Assembly: GCA_016713875.1 (NCBI GenBank)
Contig: JADJOI010000003.1
Coordinates: forward strand, 2,914,001 to 2,978,000
Reading direction: 5' to 3'
Source: Flavobacteriales bacterium
GTDB taxonomy: Bacteria > Bacteroidota > Bacteroidia > Flavobacteriales_F > PHOS-HE28
DNA length: 64,000 nucleotides
The stretch's first letter is position 1, and each line of letters opens with the position of its first letter. This document shows, one piece after another, positions 44,003-53,523 of this stretch. A model generated the notes under the pieces. It saw nothing but the letters and a program-made list of their open reading frames with translations. It made no database searches and had not been told where the DNA came from. Made by a program: the position numbers and the translations under genes.

Positions 44003-46651
44003 GTGAAGCGGATCCCCGTCCACCAAGCCGCCCTTGTCGTGCTTCTGGCCCTGCTGGCCGGGGGGTGTTCCAAGGAGAAGGACCGCTTCCTGAACAGGGC
44101 CTACCACCGCCTCACCTCGCGGGACAACGGCTGGTTCAACGCCAACGAGAAGCTCAAGGAGACCGTCGCCGGGATCGAAAAGTCCTACCTCGACGACTAC
44201 GACAAGGTGCTGCCCCTGTTCGTCTACGGCACCGAGGAACAGTCCAAGGGCGCCGGCGGCGACCTGGAGAAGTGCATCGAGAAGTGCTCGCTGGTGATCG
44301 AGCGGCACAACATGGACATCAAGGGCAAGCAGCGCAATAGCTGGATCGACGACGCCTACTTCGTCATCGGCCGCAGCTACTTCTACAAGAGGGCCTGGTT
44401 CGATGCCCAGCGCACCTTCGACTACATCGGCCGGCGGTTCAAGGATCAGAACCGGCAATACGAGGCCAAGGTGTGGCTGGCGCGCACCCTGATGGAGACC
44501 GAGCAGTACGCCCGGGCCCAGAGCACGCTGGACGAGGTGAAGGAGGTGAAGGAGCTGCCCAAGCGCTTTCCGCACGATGAGCTGGCCGCCGTGCAGGCCG
44601 ACCTGGACCTGCGGCGGGGGAAGGTGGACGACGCCATCATGAACCTGGAGCGGGCCGTGGACATCACCAAGGACCGGCAGCGGCGGGTGCGGTGGACCTT
44701 CATCCTGGCGCAACTGTACCAGGTGAAGGGCATGGACGACCGTTCGATCGCCGCCTACAAGCAGGTGACCCGGATGAACCCGCCCTACGAGCTGGCCTTC
44801 CACGCCCAGGTGTTCCAAGCGCTGGCCTTCGACCGCGGCGATAGCAAGGCCTTGCGCAAGATGCTCAACCGCATGCTGCGTGATGAGAAGCACGAGGATC
44901 ATTTCGACATGATCCACTACGCACTGGCCGACATCGACCTCAAGGAGAACAAGGACAGCAGTGCCATCGCCCACCTGAAGCGCAGCGCGTACGTCAGCAC
45001 GAACGACACGCGCCAGAAGGCCAAGACCTGGTTGCGTCTGGCCGATCTGTACTTCGACGACCGCGCCTACCCGGACGCGCAGCTCTACTACGACAGCACG
45101 AGCACCTTGCTGGCCGAGGAACACCCCCGCTACGAGGAGGTGTTCACGCGTGCGGAGGTGCTCGGCGAGCTGGTGGAGCAGCTCAACATCATCGCGCGGG
45201 AGGACAGCCTGCAGAAGCTGGCGGGCATGGACCCCGAGGAGCGAGAGAAGGCCATCAAGCGCCTGATCCGCGACCGAGAAAAGGCCGAGAGCGAGAAGGA
45301 AGCCGCAGAGCGCGAGGCTCGGGAGGCCGAGGCGTCGGGAACGGCCGCCCCCGCACGCCCCGCCACCCCGGCCGGTGGTGGATCCGGCGCCTGGTACTTC
45401 TACAACCCCCAGCAGCTCGGCCGCGGCCTCTCGGAGTTCAAGAAGAAATGGGGCAACCGCCCCCTGGAGGACGATTGGCGTCGCCGCGACAAGGGCGGGT
45501 CGGCCGTGGCCGAGGAAGAGCCGGAGGAGGCCACCGAGGAGACCGCCGAAGGGAAGGACGGCGAAGGCGAGGACGGCGAGCCCGAATGGAAGGACCCCGG
45601 GTTCTACCTCAAGGACCTGCCCACCAGCGACACCGCCCTGGCCGCCTCCAACGCGATGATCTGCGAGGCCATGTACCGCAGCGGCATGATCTACAAGGAG
45701 AAGCTCAAGGACACCGACAACGCCATCGAGAGCTTCGAGACGCTGATCAACCGGTCCGAGGAGTGCCGGTTCACCCCGGAAAGCCACTACCAGATGTACC
45801 GCATCTACCTGGCCCGGGAGAAGAGCGGCAGCTTCATCGACTTCGGAGGCAGCACCTCGCAGGCCTATGCCAACATCATCCTGGAGCGGTGGCCGGACAG
45901 TGAGTTCGCCCGGCTGGTGCGCGATCCGTCGCTGCTGGAGGGCGGTGAGGCCCGCCGCAAGGTGGAGGCCGCCGAATACGATCAGCTCTACCGCGAGTTC
46001 CGCCAGCGCAACTACCTGCTGGTGATCGGCACCTGCAACCAGGTGATCGCCAACGAACCCCGCAACCACCTGCTGGGCAAATACCACCTGCTCAAGGCCA
46101 TGGCCATTGGTGGCACCCGCGAGCTCTCGGCCTTCCGCACGGCGCTGCACGAGGTGAAGGACAAGTTCCCCGCCACCGAGGAGGCCAAGGCCGCCGAGGA
46201 CCTGCTGGCCGTGCTGGACCGGCAGGCCACCTCGGAAGGGGCGCCCGCAGGGCAGGAGAAAGCCCCCACGAACGCCAGTTCCTTCAAGGTGGACCAAGGC
46301 CCGCACTACATCGCGCTCATCCATCCGAACAGTGCGGGGGACATCACCACGGTGAAGACCAGGATCAGCGATTTCAACAGGCGCTACTTCCCGGGTCGCA
46401 ACATCCTCATCGAGAGCACCATCCTGGACACCGAGCAACAGGTGGTGGTGCTGCGCCTGTTCGACGACAAGGCCGCGGCGATGGCGTACTACCAGCAGTT
46501 CCTTTCCGATGTGGGCATGCTGAGCGGCATCAACGACCAGGGCCACCCCATCTTCGCCATCAGCCCCGACAACTACGCACAGTTGTACAAGAACAAGGAC
46601 GTGGACGCCTATGCGGCCTTCTTCACTCAGAACTACCTGCCCAAGCAATAG
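44003..46651 (+). CDS. sprE: T9SS-associated TPR lipoprotein SprE/PorW
   Basis: 882 residues from a GTG start at 44003; no closer ATG keeps the lipoprotein signal (LVVLLALLAGGC, Cys22). The N-terminus CSKEKDRFLNRAYHRLTSRD and the TPR array (FNANEKLKET, AYFVIGRSYFYKRAWFDAQR and later helices) match SprE (Flavobacterium) / PorW (Porphyromonas). A charged low-complexity stretch (~415-530) splits the TPR region. SprE/PorW is an outer-membrane-associated lipoprotein needed for type IX secretion and gliding. This fits the many T9SS cargo genes in the window. A near-match promoter box (TAACTTCG) lies about 20 bases upstream. Confidence 0.9.
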   Translation: MKRIPVHQAALVVLLALLAGGCSKEKDRFLNRAYHRLTSRDNGWFNANEKLKETVAGIEKSYLDDYDKVLPLFVYGTEEQSKGAGGDLEKCIEKCSLVIERHNMDIKGKQRNSWIDDAYFVIGRSYFYKRAWFDAQRTFDYIGRRFKDQNRQYEAKVWLARTLMETEQYARAQSTLDEVKEVKELPKRFPHDELAAVQADLDLRRGKVDDAIMNLERAVDITKDRQRRVRWTFILAQLYQVKGMDDRSIAAYKQVTRMNPPYELAFHAQVFQALAFDRGDSKALRKMLNRMLRDEKHEDHFDMIHYALADIDLKENKDSSAIAHLKRSAYVSTNDTRQKAKTWLRLADLYFDDRAYPDAQLYYDSTSTLLAEEHPRYEEVFTRAEVLGELVEQLNIIAREDSLQKLAGMDPEEREKAIKRLIRDREKAESEKEAAEREAREAEASGTAAPARPATPAGGGSGAWYFYNPQQLGRGLSEFKKKWGNRPLEDDWRRRDKGGSAVAEEEPEEATEETAEGKDGEGEDGEPEWKDPGFYLKDLPTSDTALAASNAMICEAMYRSGMIYKEKLKDTDNAIESFETLINRSEECRFTPESHYQMYRIYLAREKSGSFIDFGGSTSQAYANIILERWPDSEFARLVRDPSLLEGGEARRKVEAAEYDQLYREFRQRNYLLVIGTCNQVIANEPRNHLLGKYHLLKAMAIGGTRELSAFRTALHEVKDKFPATEEAKAAEDLLAVLDRQATSEGAPAGQEKAPTNASSFKVDQGPHYIALIHPNSAGDITTVKTRISDFNRRYFPGRNILIESTILDTEQQVVVLRLFDDKAAAMAYYQQFLSDVGMLSGINDQGHPIFAISPDNYAQLYKNKDVDAYAAFFTQNYLPKQ

Positions 46652-46688
46652 GCTTCGACCGGCGGCTTGGCCGGATCGTGCCCGCCAT

Positions 46689-46696
46689 TAACTTTG
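46689..46696 (+). promoter_or_regulatory. Bacteroidota promoter (TTG, 19 bases, TAACTTTG) for the bactofilin gene
   Basis: Exact TAnnTTTG box at 46689-46696 with a TTG at 46667-46669, a 19-base spacing typical of Bacteroidota housekeeping promoters. The start codon is at 46724. This is the best complete promoter found in the window and probably also drives the ATP synthase genes downstream. Confidence 0.65.
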
Positions 46697-46723
46697 TCCC
46701 TGACGATCAGGAACCTGTACGCG

Positions 46724-47185
46724 ATGGCCCTTTTCCAACCCGATAAAAAGTCCGAGCCCATGAACAAGGCCGCCGAGCCGGTGAACGCCGGCAAGATCAA
46801 CAGCATCATGGAGGGCACCTCCATCGAAGGCGAGATCCGCAGCGACAGCAACCTGCGCATCGATGGCCGCGTGAAGGGCACCATCAACGTGCGCGGCCGG
46901 CTCATCGTGGGCCAGACCGGCGTGATCGAGGGCGAGGTGAGCTGCCAGAGCTCCGACATCGAGGGCACGCTGGTGGGCAAGGTCAACTGCCAGGACCTGC
47001 TGAGCCTGAAGGCCACCGCCAAACTGCAGGGCGACATCAACACCAAGAAGCTGGCGATCGAGCCGGGGGCCGTGTTCACCGGGAACTGCAGCATGGCGGG
47101 CGGCGTGGTGAAGGAGATGGACCCCGTGCGCTTGCGCACCGAGACCGCCCGTCCGGAGGTGGCCTCCGCGCAGGTCGTCCGTTGA
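46724..47185 (+). CDS. Bactofilin (polymer-forming cytoskeletal protein)
   Basis: 153 residues; start 46724 (MALFQPDKKSEPMN) is preferred over an upstream ATG that would precede the promoter box. The DUF583/bactofilin core runs from about residue 30 to 130 as short right-handed beta-helix repeats: GTSIEGEIRSDSNLRIDGRV, KGTINVRGRLIVGQTG, IEGEVSCQSSDIEGTLVGKV. Bactofilins self-assemble into membrane-associated filaments that position cell-wall enzymes or affect shape. The gene starts the run leading into the ATP synthase cluster, an arrangement seen in other Bacteroidota. Confidence 0.93.
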   Translation: MALFQPDKKSEPMNKAAEPVNAGKINSIMEGTSIEGEIRSDSNLRIDGRVKGTINVRGRLIVGQTGVIEGEVSCQSSDIEGTLVGKVNCQDLLSLKATAKLQGDINTKKLAIEPGAVFTGNCSMAGGVVKEMDPVRLRTETARPEVASAQVVR

Positions 47186-47198
47186 TCGTTCATCGCTG

Positions 47199-47594
47199 AT
47201 GACCCAGGGGCGCGGCGCTTCCCCCGTGCTGCCGGTGCTGCTGTTCACCGCCGCTTGCGGCGCCTGTACCGCGCTCGTCCTGTTCCTGGCCGGGCTACCC
47301 TGGCACTGGGGCTACGCAGCGGCCCTGGCCTATCTGGGCGCGGTGACCCTGTTGCTCCATCTCTGGCAGGAGCGGGCGATGGTGGCGGACCCCCAAGGCT
47401 TCGTGCGGCGCTTCATGGCGGGCCTCACCCTGAAGATGTTCGTGAGCATCGTGGCGGTGGCCGTGGTGCTGCTCACCCTTCCGCGCGCGGAGGCCGTGCC
47501 GCTGGCGCTGGCCTTCGCCCTCCTCTACCTGGCCTTCCTGGGCTTCAGCACCGGGCGCCTGGTCAACCTCTCGCGCCGCCGGCCCGCACCGTGA
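47199..47594 (+). CDS. Four-helix membrane protein at head of ATP synthase genes
   Basis: 131 residues with four predicted membrane helices (about 10-33, 38-58, 74-95, 98-119). No close family was recognised, but the position just before the AtpI/AtpZ-like gene and the topology suggest an AtpI-type accessory protein of the F-type ATP synthase. Its stop codon overlaps the next start codon (ATGA), so it is translationally coupled to that gene. Confidence 0.75.
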   Translation: MTQGRGASPVLPVLLFTAACGACTALVLFLAGLPWHWGYAAALAYLGAVTLLLHLWQERAMVADPQGFVRRFMAGLTLKMFVSIVAVAVVLLTLPRAEAVPLALAFALLYLAFLGFSTGRLVNLSRRRPAP

Positions 47595-47827
47595 TGGCCA
47601 CAGCCCCAAGGCAACGGCGTTCCGACGAGGCGCGCAAAGGGGTCAACGCCTACCTTCGCTACAGTGCGCTCGGGCTGCAGATGGCCGGCATCATCCTGCT
47701 GGCCATCTGGGCCGGGCGTTGGCTCGATGGCCGGGTCGACGCCGGCTTCCCCGCCTTCACGCTGGTGTTCGCCCTGCTCGGGATCGCCGGGGCCATGGTC
47801 TTCCTCTTCAAGGAGACCCGGCGCTGA
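47594..47827 (+). CDS. AtpZ/AtpI-family accessory protein
   Basis: 77 residues with two membrane helices (about 23-40 and 50-70). The segment YLRYSALGLQMAGIILLAIW followed by GRWLDGRVDAGFP matches the AtpZ/AtpI family (PF09527-like). Members help assemble the c-ring or transport magnesium/calcium. The start overlaps the preceding stop codon. Confidence 0.88.
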   Translation: MATAPRQRRSDEARKGVNAYLRYSALGLQMAGIILLAIWAGRWLDGRVDAGFPAFTLVFALLGIAGAMVFLFKETRR

Positions 47828-47859
47828 GGATCGCCGTCGGATGAATTGCCGCGGATCGC

Positions 47860-47867
47860 TACCTTCG
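47860..47867 (+). promoter_or_regulatory. Candidate -7 box (TACCTTCG) upstream of atpB
   Basis: One mismatch to TAnnTTTG, 32 bases before the atpB start. It is the same octamer as upstream of the tRNA. It may be an internal promoter of the cluster. Confidence 0.35.
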
Positions 47868-47899
47868 CGGCCGCAAACGGGGACGGTCCCCCACGCCTG

Positions 47900-49042
47900 A
47901 TGTCGCTGAAACCCTTGCTGCGCCACGCTTTCCTGATCCTGGCCGCCCTGCTCATGGGCCGCTCCGCCGCGCAGCACAGTACCTCCGACAGCACCGCCCA
48001 CCACACGGCGGTCACCACCTCCGGTGCGCATGACGCCGCGTCCGCGCAGGACCACGGGGCGAAGGAGAAGTTCAACGCCGGCAAGCTCATCATGGACCAC
48101 ATCGGCGATGAGCATGGCTGGCATCTCTGGGGCCACACGAGCCTGCCGCTGCCGGTGATCCTGTACAACAGCGAGCGCGGTCTCAGCCTCTTCAGCAGCG
48201 GCCGCTTCGACCATGGCCACAGGACCTACGGCGGCTATGCGCTGCACGAAGGGCAGGTGGTGGCGGTGGATGCGCCGGACGGAACGGATGCGCACCACGC
48301 CCCGGTGAACGAACGGCTCACGGCCGCCACGGTGGACCTGAGCATCACCAAGAACGTGGCCACGCTGCTCCTCGTGTCGGCCCTTCTGCTCTGGGTCTTC
48401 ATCAGTGTGGCCCGGGCCTACACCCGCCGCGCCGGACAGGCCCCCACGGGCTTGCAGAACCTGGTGGAACCGATCATCCTGTTCGTGCGGGACGATCTGG
48501 CGAAGAGCGCCATCGGGCACAAGTACGAGAAATACCTGCCCTACCTGCTCACCGCTTTCTTCTTCATCTTCTTCAGCAACCTTCTGGGCCTGGTGCCCTT
48601 TTTCCCAGGCGGCGCCAACCTCACGGGCAACATCGCCGTCACGGTCGTGCTGGCGGTGATGACCTTCCTGATCGTCACCTTCAGCGGCAACAAGCATTAC
48701 TGGCACCACATCTTCGCCATGCCGGGGGTGCCGGGCTGGGTGCTGGCGATCCTCACGCCGGTGGAGATCCTGGGCATGTTCCTGAAGCCCTTCGTGCTGG
48801 CCATCCGACTGTTCGCCAACATCACGGCGGGCCACATCATCGCCCTGAGCTTCTTCAGCCTGATCTTCGTCTTCGGCGAAACGAGCGCGGGTGCCGGCTA
48901 CGGCGTGGCCATCGGATCGTGGCTGTTCACCGTGTTCATGTTCATGCTCGAGCTCCTGGTGGCCTTCATCCAGGCGTACGTCTTCACCTTCCTGTCGGCC
49001 ATGTACATCGGTGCCGCCGTCGAGGAGCCCCATCATCACTAG
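47900..49042 (+). CDS. atpB: ATP synthase subunit a
   Basis: 380 residues; start 47900. The N-terminus looks like a signal peptide (LLRHAFLILAALLMGRSAAQ) followed by a His-rich extension, both typical of Bacteroidota subunit a. The membrane part starts at about 150. The essential arginine is Arg303 in AIRLFANITAGHIIAL. The channel half-sites with the c-ring form the proton path. An in-frame ATG 18 codons upstream is less likely because it precedes the signal peptide. Confidence 0.95.
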   Translation: MSLKPLLRHAFLILAALLMGRSAAQHSTSDSTAHHTAVTTSGAHDAASAQDHGAKEKFNAGKLIMDHIGDEHGWHLWGHTSLPLPVILYNSERGLSLFSSGRFDHGHRTYGGYALHEGQVVAVDAPDGTDAHHAPVNERLTAATVDLSITKNVATLLLVSALLLWVFISVARAYTRRAGQAPTGLQNLVEPIILFVRDDLAKSAIGHKYEKYLPYLLTAFFFIFFSNLLGLVPFFPGGANLTGNIAVTVVLAVMTFLIVTFSGNKHYWHHIFAMPGVPGWVLAILTPVEILGMFLKPFVLAIRLFANITAGHIIALSFFSLIFVFGETSAGAGYGVAIGSWLFTVFMFMLELLVAFIQAYVFTFLSAMYIGAAVEEPHHH

Positions 49043-49072
49043 AAACCCGAACTCCCTTAAACCCGCATTCCC

Positions 49073-49333
49073 ATGTTCCTCTCCGTTCTCCTCGATCTCG
49101 GCGTTGGTTACGGTATCGCCGCCCTCGGCGCCGGTCTGGCCGCCCTCGGTGCCGGTGTGGGCATCGGCCGCATCGGTGGCGACGCCGTGCAGGCCATGGC
49201 CCGCCAGCCGGAAGCCATGAACGATCTGCGTGCCAACATGATCCTCACCGCCGCGCTCGTGGAAGGCGCCGCCTTCTTCGCCATGGTGGTGGGCCTGCTG
49301 GTGGTGCTGAAGGAGATGCCGGCCGCCGTCTAA
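49073..49333 (+). CDS. atpE: ATP synthase subunit c
   Basis: 86 residues forming a two-helix hairpin. The polar loop is ARQPEAMND, and the ion-binding carboxylate is Glu64 in ALVEGAAFF. Helix 1 lacks a glutamine and the residue after Glu64 is glycine, so the sodium-type signature is absent and proton coupling is likely. The glycine-rich helix (GAGLAALGAGVGIG) packs the ring. Confidence 0.97.
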   Translation: MFLSVLLDLGVGYGIAALGAGLAALGAGVGIGRIGGDAVQAMARQPEAMNDLRANMILTAALVEGAAFFAMVVGLLVVLKEMPAAV

Positions 49334-49379
49334 GGCACGCGCCCGCACCTTCTCTCGTCCAACCCCCGAACCCGCAGCC

Positions 49380-49892
49380 ATGCTTTTCCTGGCCAGCCTT
49401 ATGGACCCGCCCATCGGCCTCATCTTCTGGATGACGCTGACCTTCGTGACGGTCCTGTTCCTCCTCGCCAAGTTCGCCTGGAAGCCCATCCTCAACGGGC
49501 TGAAGGAGCGCGAGTCGTCCATCGCCGATGCGCTGAACGAGGCCAAGCGGGCCCGGGAGGAGATGGCCTCACTGAGCGCGAAGAACGAGGAGCTGATGCG
49601 CCAGGCCCGGGAGGAGCGCGAGCTGCTGCTGAAGGAGGCGCGCGACGTCCGCGACCGCGAGATCGCCGAGGCCAAGGGCAAGGCCAAGGCCGAGGCCGAC
49701 GCCCTGCTGACGCGGGCCCGCGCCGACATCCAGAACGAGAAGAACGCCGCCCTCACCGAGATGAAGAACCAGGTGGCCGAGCTGAGCATCCTGGTGGCGG
49801 AGCGCATCCTTCGGGAGAAGCTCGCCGACACCAAGGCCCAGCAGGCCCTGGTGGACAAGGTGATGGCCGAAGCCCAGCTACGCCGCTCATGA
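49380..49892 (+). CDS. atpF: ATP synthase subunit b
   Basis: 170 residues. One N-terminal membrane helix (about 12-32, LIFWMTLTFVTVLFLLAKFA) precedes FAWKPILNGLKERESSIADA and a long charged coiled coil ending in a helical tail. It forms the peripheral stalk linking subunit a to the alpha/delta head. The 3' end overlaps the start of atpH by 4 bases (ATGA). Confidence 0.96.
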   Translation: MLFLASLMDPPIGLIFWMTLTFVTVLFLLAKFAWKPILNGLKERESSIADALNEAKRAREEMASLSAKNEELMRQAREERELLLKEARDVRDREIAEAKGKAKAEADALLTRARADIQNEKNAALTEMKNQVAELSILVAERILREKLADTKAQQALVDKVMAEAQLRRS

Positions 49893-50449
49893 ACATCGCC
49901 CCGGTCGCCTACCGCTACGCGCGCTCCGTGATGGAGCTGGCCCGGGAGAAGGGGCAGCTGGACGGGGTGCAGGGCGACATGCGCCTGGTGGCCGCCACTT
50001 GCGCGGCCAGCCGCGACCTGCAGGTGCTGCTGAAGAGCCCCGTGGTGAAGCCCGATGCGAAGGGCCGCATCCTCGAGAAGGTCTTCGGCGACAAGGTGGG
50101 GCCTGTCACCACCAGCTTCATGGGCATCCTGGTGCGCAAGGGCCGCGAGGTGCTGCTGCCCCATGTGGCCGAAGCGTTCAACGAGCTGTACAAGCAGCAC
50201 ATGGGCATCGTCACCGTGGAGGTGACCAGTGCCGTGCCGCTGAATGACAAGGCCCGGGCGCAGGTGCGCGATCTGGCCGAAGCCCGGCATCCCGGCCGCA
50301 CCATCGACCTGCAGGAAAAGGTGGACGCCGCGCTGATCGGCGGCCTCACCATCCGCATCGGCGACGAGCAGGTGGACGGCACGGTGAGCCGCCGCCTGGC
50401 CGACCTGCGCCGCGAATTCTCCAAGAACCCGTACATCCCCGCGATCTAA
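49889..50449 (+). CDS. atpH: ATP synthase subunit delta
   Basis: 186 residues. Residues 1-~110 are the helical OSCP/delta domain (YRYARSVMELAREKGQLDGV, LLKSPVVKPDAKGRILEKVF). The C-terminal domain has VTVEVTSAVPLND and the conserved end GGLTIRIGDEQVDGTVSRRL. It anchors the peripheral stalk at the top of F1. It overlaps atpF and is 42 bases upstream of atpA. Confidence 0.96.
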   Translation: MNIAPVAYRYARSVMELAREKGQLDGVQGDMRLVAATCAASRDLQVLLKSPVVKPDAKGRILEKVFGDKVGPVTTSFMGILVRKGREVLLPHVAEAFNELYKQHMGIVTVEVTSAVPLNDKARAQVRDLAEARHPGRTIDLQEKVDAALIGGLTIRIGDEQVDGTVSRRLADLRREFSKNPYIPAI

Positions 50450-50491
50450 CGCCCTAGACCCCTCCCCCGCCAAGGCGATGGCGGAACTGAC

Positions 50492-52072
<1,581 letters not shown>

Positions 52073-52098
52073 TGGAATTCCGTTGAGCCGCGGAGTCT

Positions 52099-52160
52099 GG
52101 AGTCGTGAGTCCCCAAGGACCACGACCCCGAACGCGAGACTCTCGGACTCAAACGACTCC
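52099..52160. repeat. Inverted repeat between atpA and atpG
   Basis: Left arm GGAGTCGTGAGTCC (52099-52112) matches the reverse complement of GGACTCAAACGACTCC (52145-52160), apart from a 2-base gap. The 93-base gap between the two subunit genes is otherwise featureless. It could be an RNA hairpin or a dispersed repeat. Confidence 0.5.
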
Positions 52161-52165
52161 CCAGA

Positions 52166-53038
52166 ATGCCCAGCCTGAAGGAGGTACGCAGCCGGATCGT
52201 CTCGGTGAACAGCACCAAGCAGATCACCGCCGCCATGAAGATGGTGAGCGCTGCGAAGCTGCGCCGTGCACAGGACGCCATCCTGCGCATGCGGCCCTAC
52301 GCCGAGAAGCTGCAGGCCATCCTGGGCAACGTGAGCGCCACGCTGGACGCCAGCGAGGGCCGCTACGCCCAGCAGCGCGAGGTGAAGCGCACCCTGGTGG
52401 TGGCCATCACGAGCAACCGCGGTCTGGCCGGCGCCTTCAATACGCAGGTGACGCGTGTGGTGCGCCGCCAGGCTCAGGAGGCCGGGCATGAGGTGCACGT
52501 GCTCGCCGTGGGCAAGAAGGCCATGGACGCCTTCCGCCGCACGCCGCTGAACCGGCCCGAGCTGCCGCAGGACCTGGCCGGCCTGTTCGACGGCCTGAGC
52601 TTCGACAAGACCGCCCCCGTGGCCGAGCTGATCATGCAGCGCTTCACGGACGGCACCTACGATCGGGTGATGCTGGTGTACAACCGCTTCAAGAACGCCG
52701 CCACCCAGGTGGTCACCACCGAGCAGTTCCTGCCGGTGCTGCCCGCGGCGGCGCCCGGCGATGCGAAGGCCGCCACCGGGGAGTACATCATGGAGCCCGA
52801 CCGGCGCACCATCGTGGAGGAGATCATCCCCAAGAGCCTGAAGATCCAGCTCTACAAAGCGCTGCTGGACAGCTTCGCGGCGGAGCATGGTGCGCGCATG
52901 ACGGCCATGCACAAGGCCACCGATAACGCGGACTCCCTGCTGAAGGACCTGAAGCTGACCTACAACAAGGCGCGCCAGGCCTCCATCACCAACGAGATCC
53001 TGGAGATCGTGGGCGGGGCCGAAGCCCTGAAGGGATAA
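52166..53038 (+). CDS. atpG: ATP synthase subunit gamma
   Basis: 290 residues. The N-terminal coiled-coil helix (EVRSRIVSVNSTKQITAAMK, MVSAAKLRRAQ) and the C-terminal helix (MHKATDNADSLLKDLKLTYN, then NKARQASITNEILEIVGGAE) are the diagnostic segments of the rotor shaft. The Rossmann-like middle domain contains VVAITSNRGLAGAFNTQV. It is the last gene of the cluster; atpD and atpC do not follow. Confidence 0.97.
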   Translation: MPSLKEVRSRIVSVNSTKQITAAMKMVSAAKLRRAQDAILRMRPYAEKLQAILGNVSATLDASEGRYAQQREVKRTLVVAITSNRGLAGAFNTQVTRVVRRQAQEAGHEVHVLAVGKKAMDAFRRTPLNRPELPQDLAGLFDGLSFDKTAPVAELIMQRFTDGTYDRVMLVYNRFKNAATQVVTTEQFLPVLPAAAPGDAKAATGEYIMEPDRRTIVEEIIPKSLKIQLYKALLDSFAAEHGARMTAMHKATDNADSLLKDLKLTYNKARQASITNEILEIVGGAEALKG

Positions 53039-53128
53039 GGCGTCGCAGACCGGAGCTTCACGCGCGGAACAAGAGCGCCGGGGGCCGGACCATGGAGCGC
53101 ATCCTTGGCGCTTCCATACCTTCAACGA

Positions 53129-53404
53129 ATGGAACGGCGCAGGGCACATCGGATCGGTCCGATCAGCCTGCTGCTTTGCGCGCTACTGCCCGCTTGTCGG
53201 CACACCGGATTGGAAGCGCCCAAGCCGGGTCCGGGATCCGCTTCGGACATCCTCTTCCTCGACCCCGAGCCCGATCCGTTCACCTCGGCCCCATGGTGGG
53301 GCCCGGTCCGCATCGACCTCGACCAGGACTCGGTGGTCGCCGAGGGTCGGTGGAGCCCGCCTCGTCCACGGGCCCTGCTCGAGCAACGCCTTTTTTCGAG
53401 ATGA
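53129..53404 (+). CDS. Small putative lipoprotein
   Basis: 91 residues. Start 53129 gives a plausible lipoprotein signal (MERRRAHRIGPISLLLCALL) with lipobox LPAC; Cys27 would be the lipidated residue. The mature part is proline- and aspartate-rich with no known domain. A box TACCTTCA ends 4 bases before the ATG. Only the signal, the lipobox and the promoter-like box support it, so it may be a small envelope protein or a chance frame. Confidence 0.45.
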   Translation: MERRRAHRIGPISLLLCALLPACRHTGLEAPKPGPGSASDILFLDPEPDPFTSAPWWGPVRIDLDQDSVVAEGRWSPPRPRALLEQRLFSR

Positions 53405-53523
53405 ACCGTTACCTTCACGTGAGCCCGCGCCGACCCTCGACCTTGGGATGCGATCAACGTGTTCCGGGGTCGACCAACGGTACACCGGATCACACCGCTC
53501 GCATCACCCCAAGCTCCGGCACC

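Noticed and set aside
43454..46648. Long antisense frame over the sprE and glycosyltransferase genes
   Set aside because: The sense frames carry clear family motifs and a lipoprotein signal; the antisense translation is biased low complexity.
46667..47185. Earlier ATG for the bactofilin gene
   Set aside because: It lies upstream of the promoter box at 46689-46696 and adds a non-conserved N-terminus.
53092..53523. Extended N-terminus for the second delta-60 protein
   Set aside because: The extra sequence has no signal peptide and overlaps the probable lipoprotein frame; the ATG at 53524 starts a standard signal peptide.
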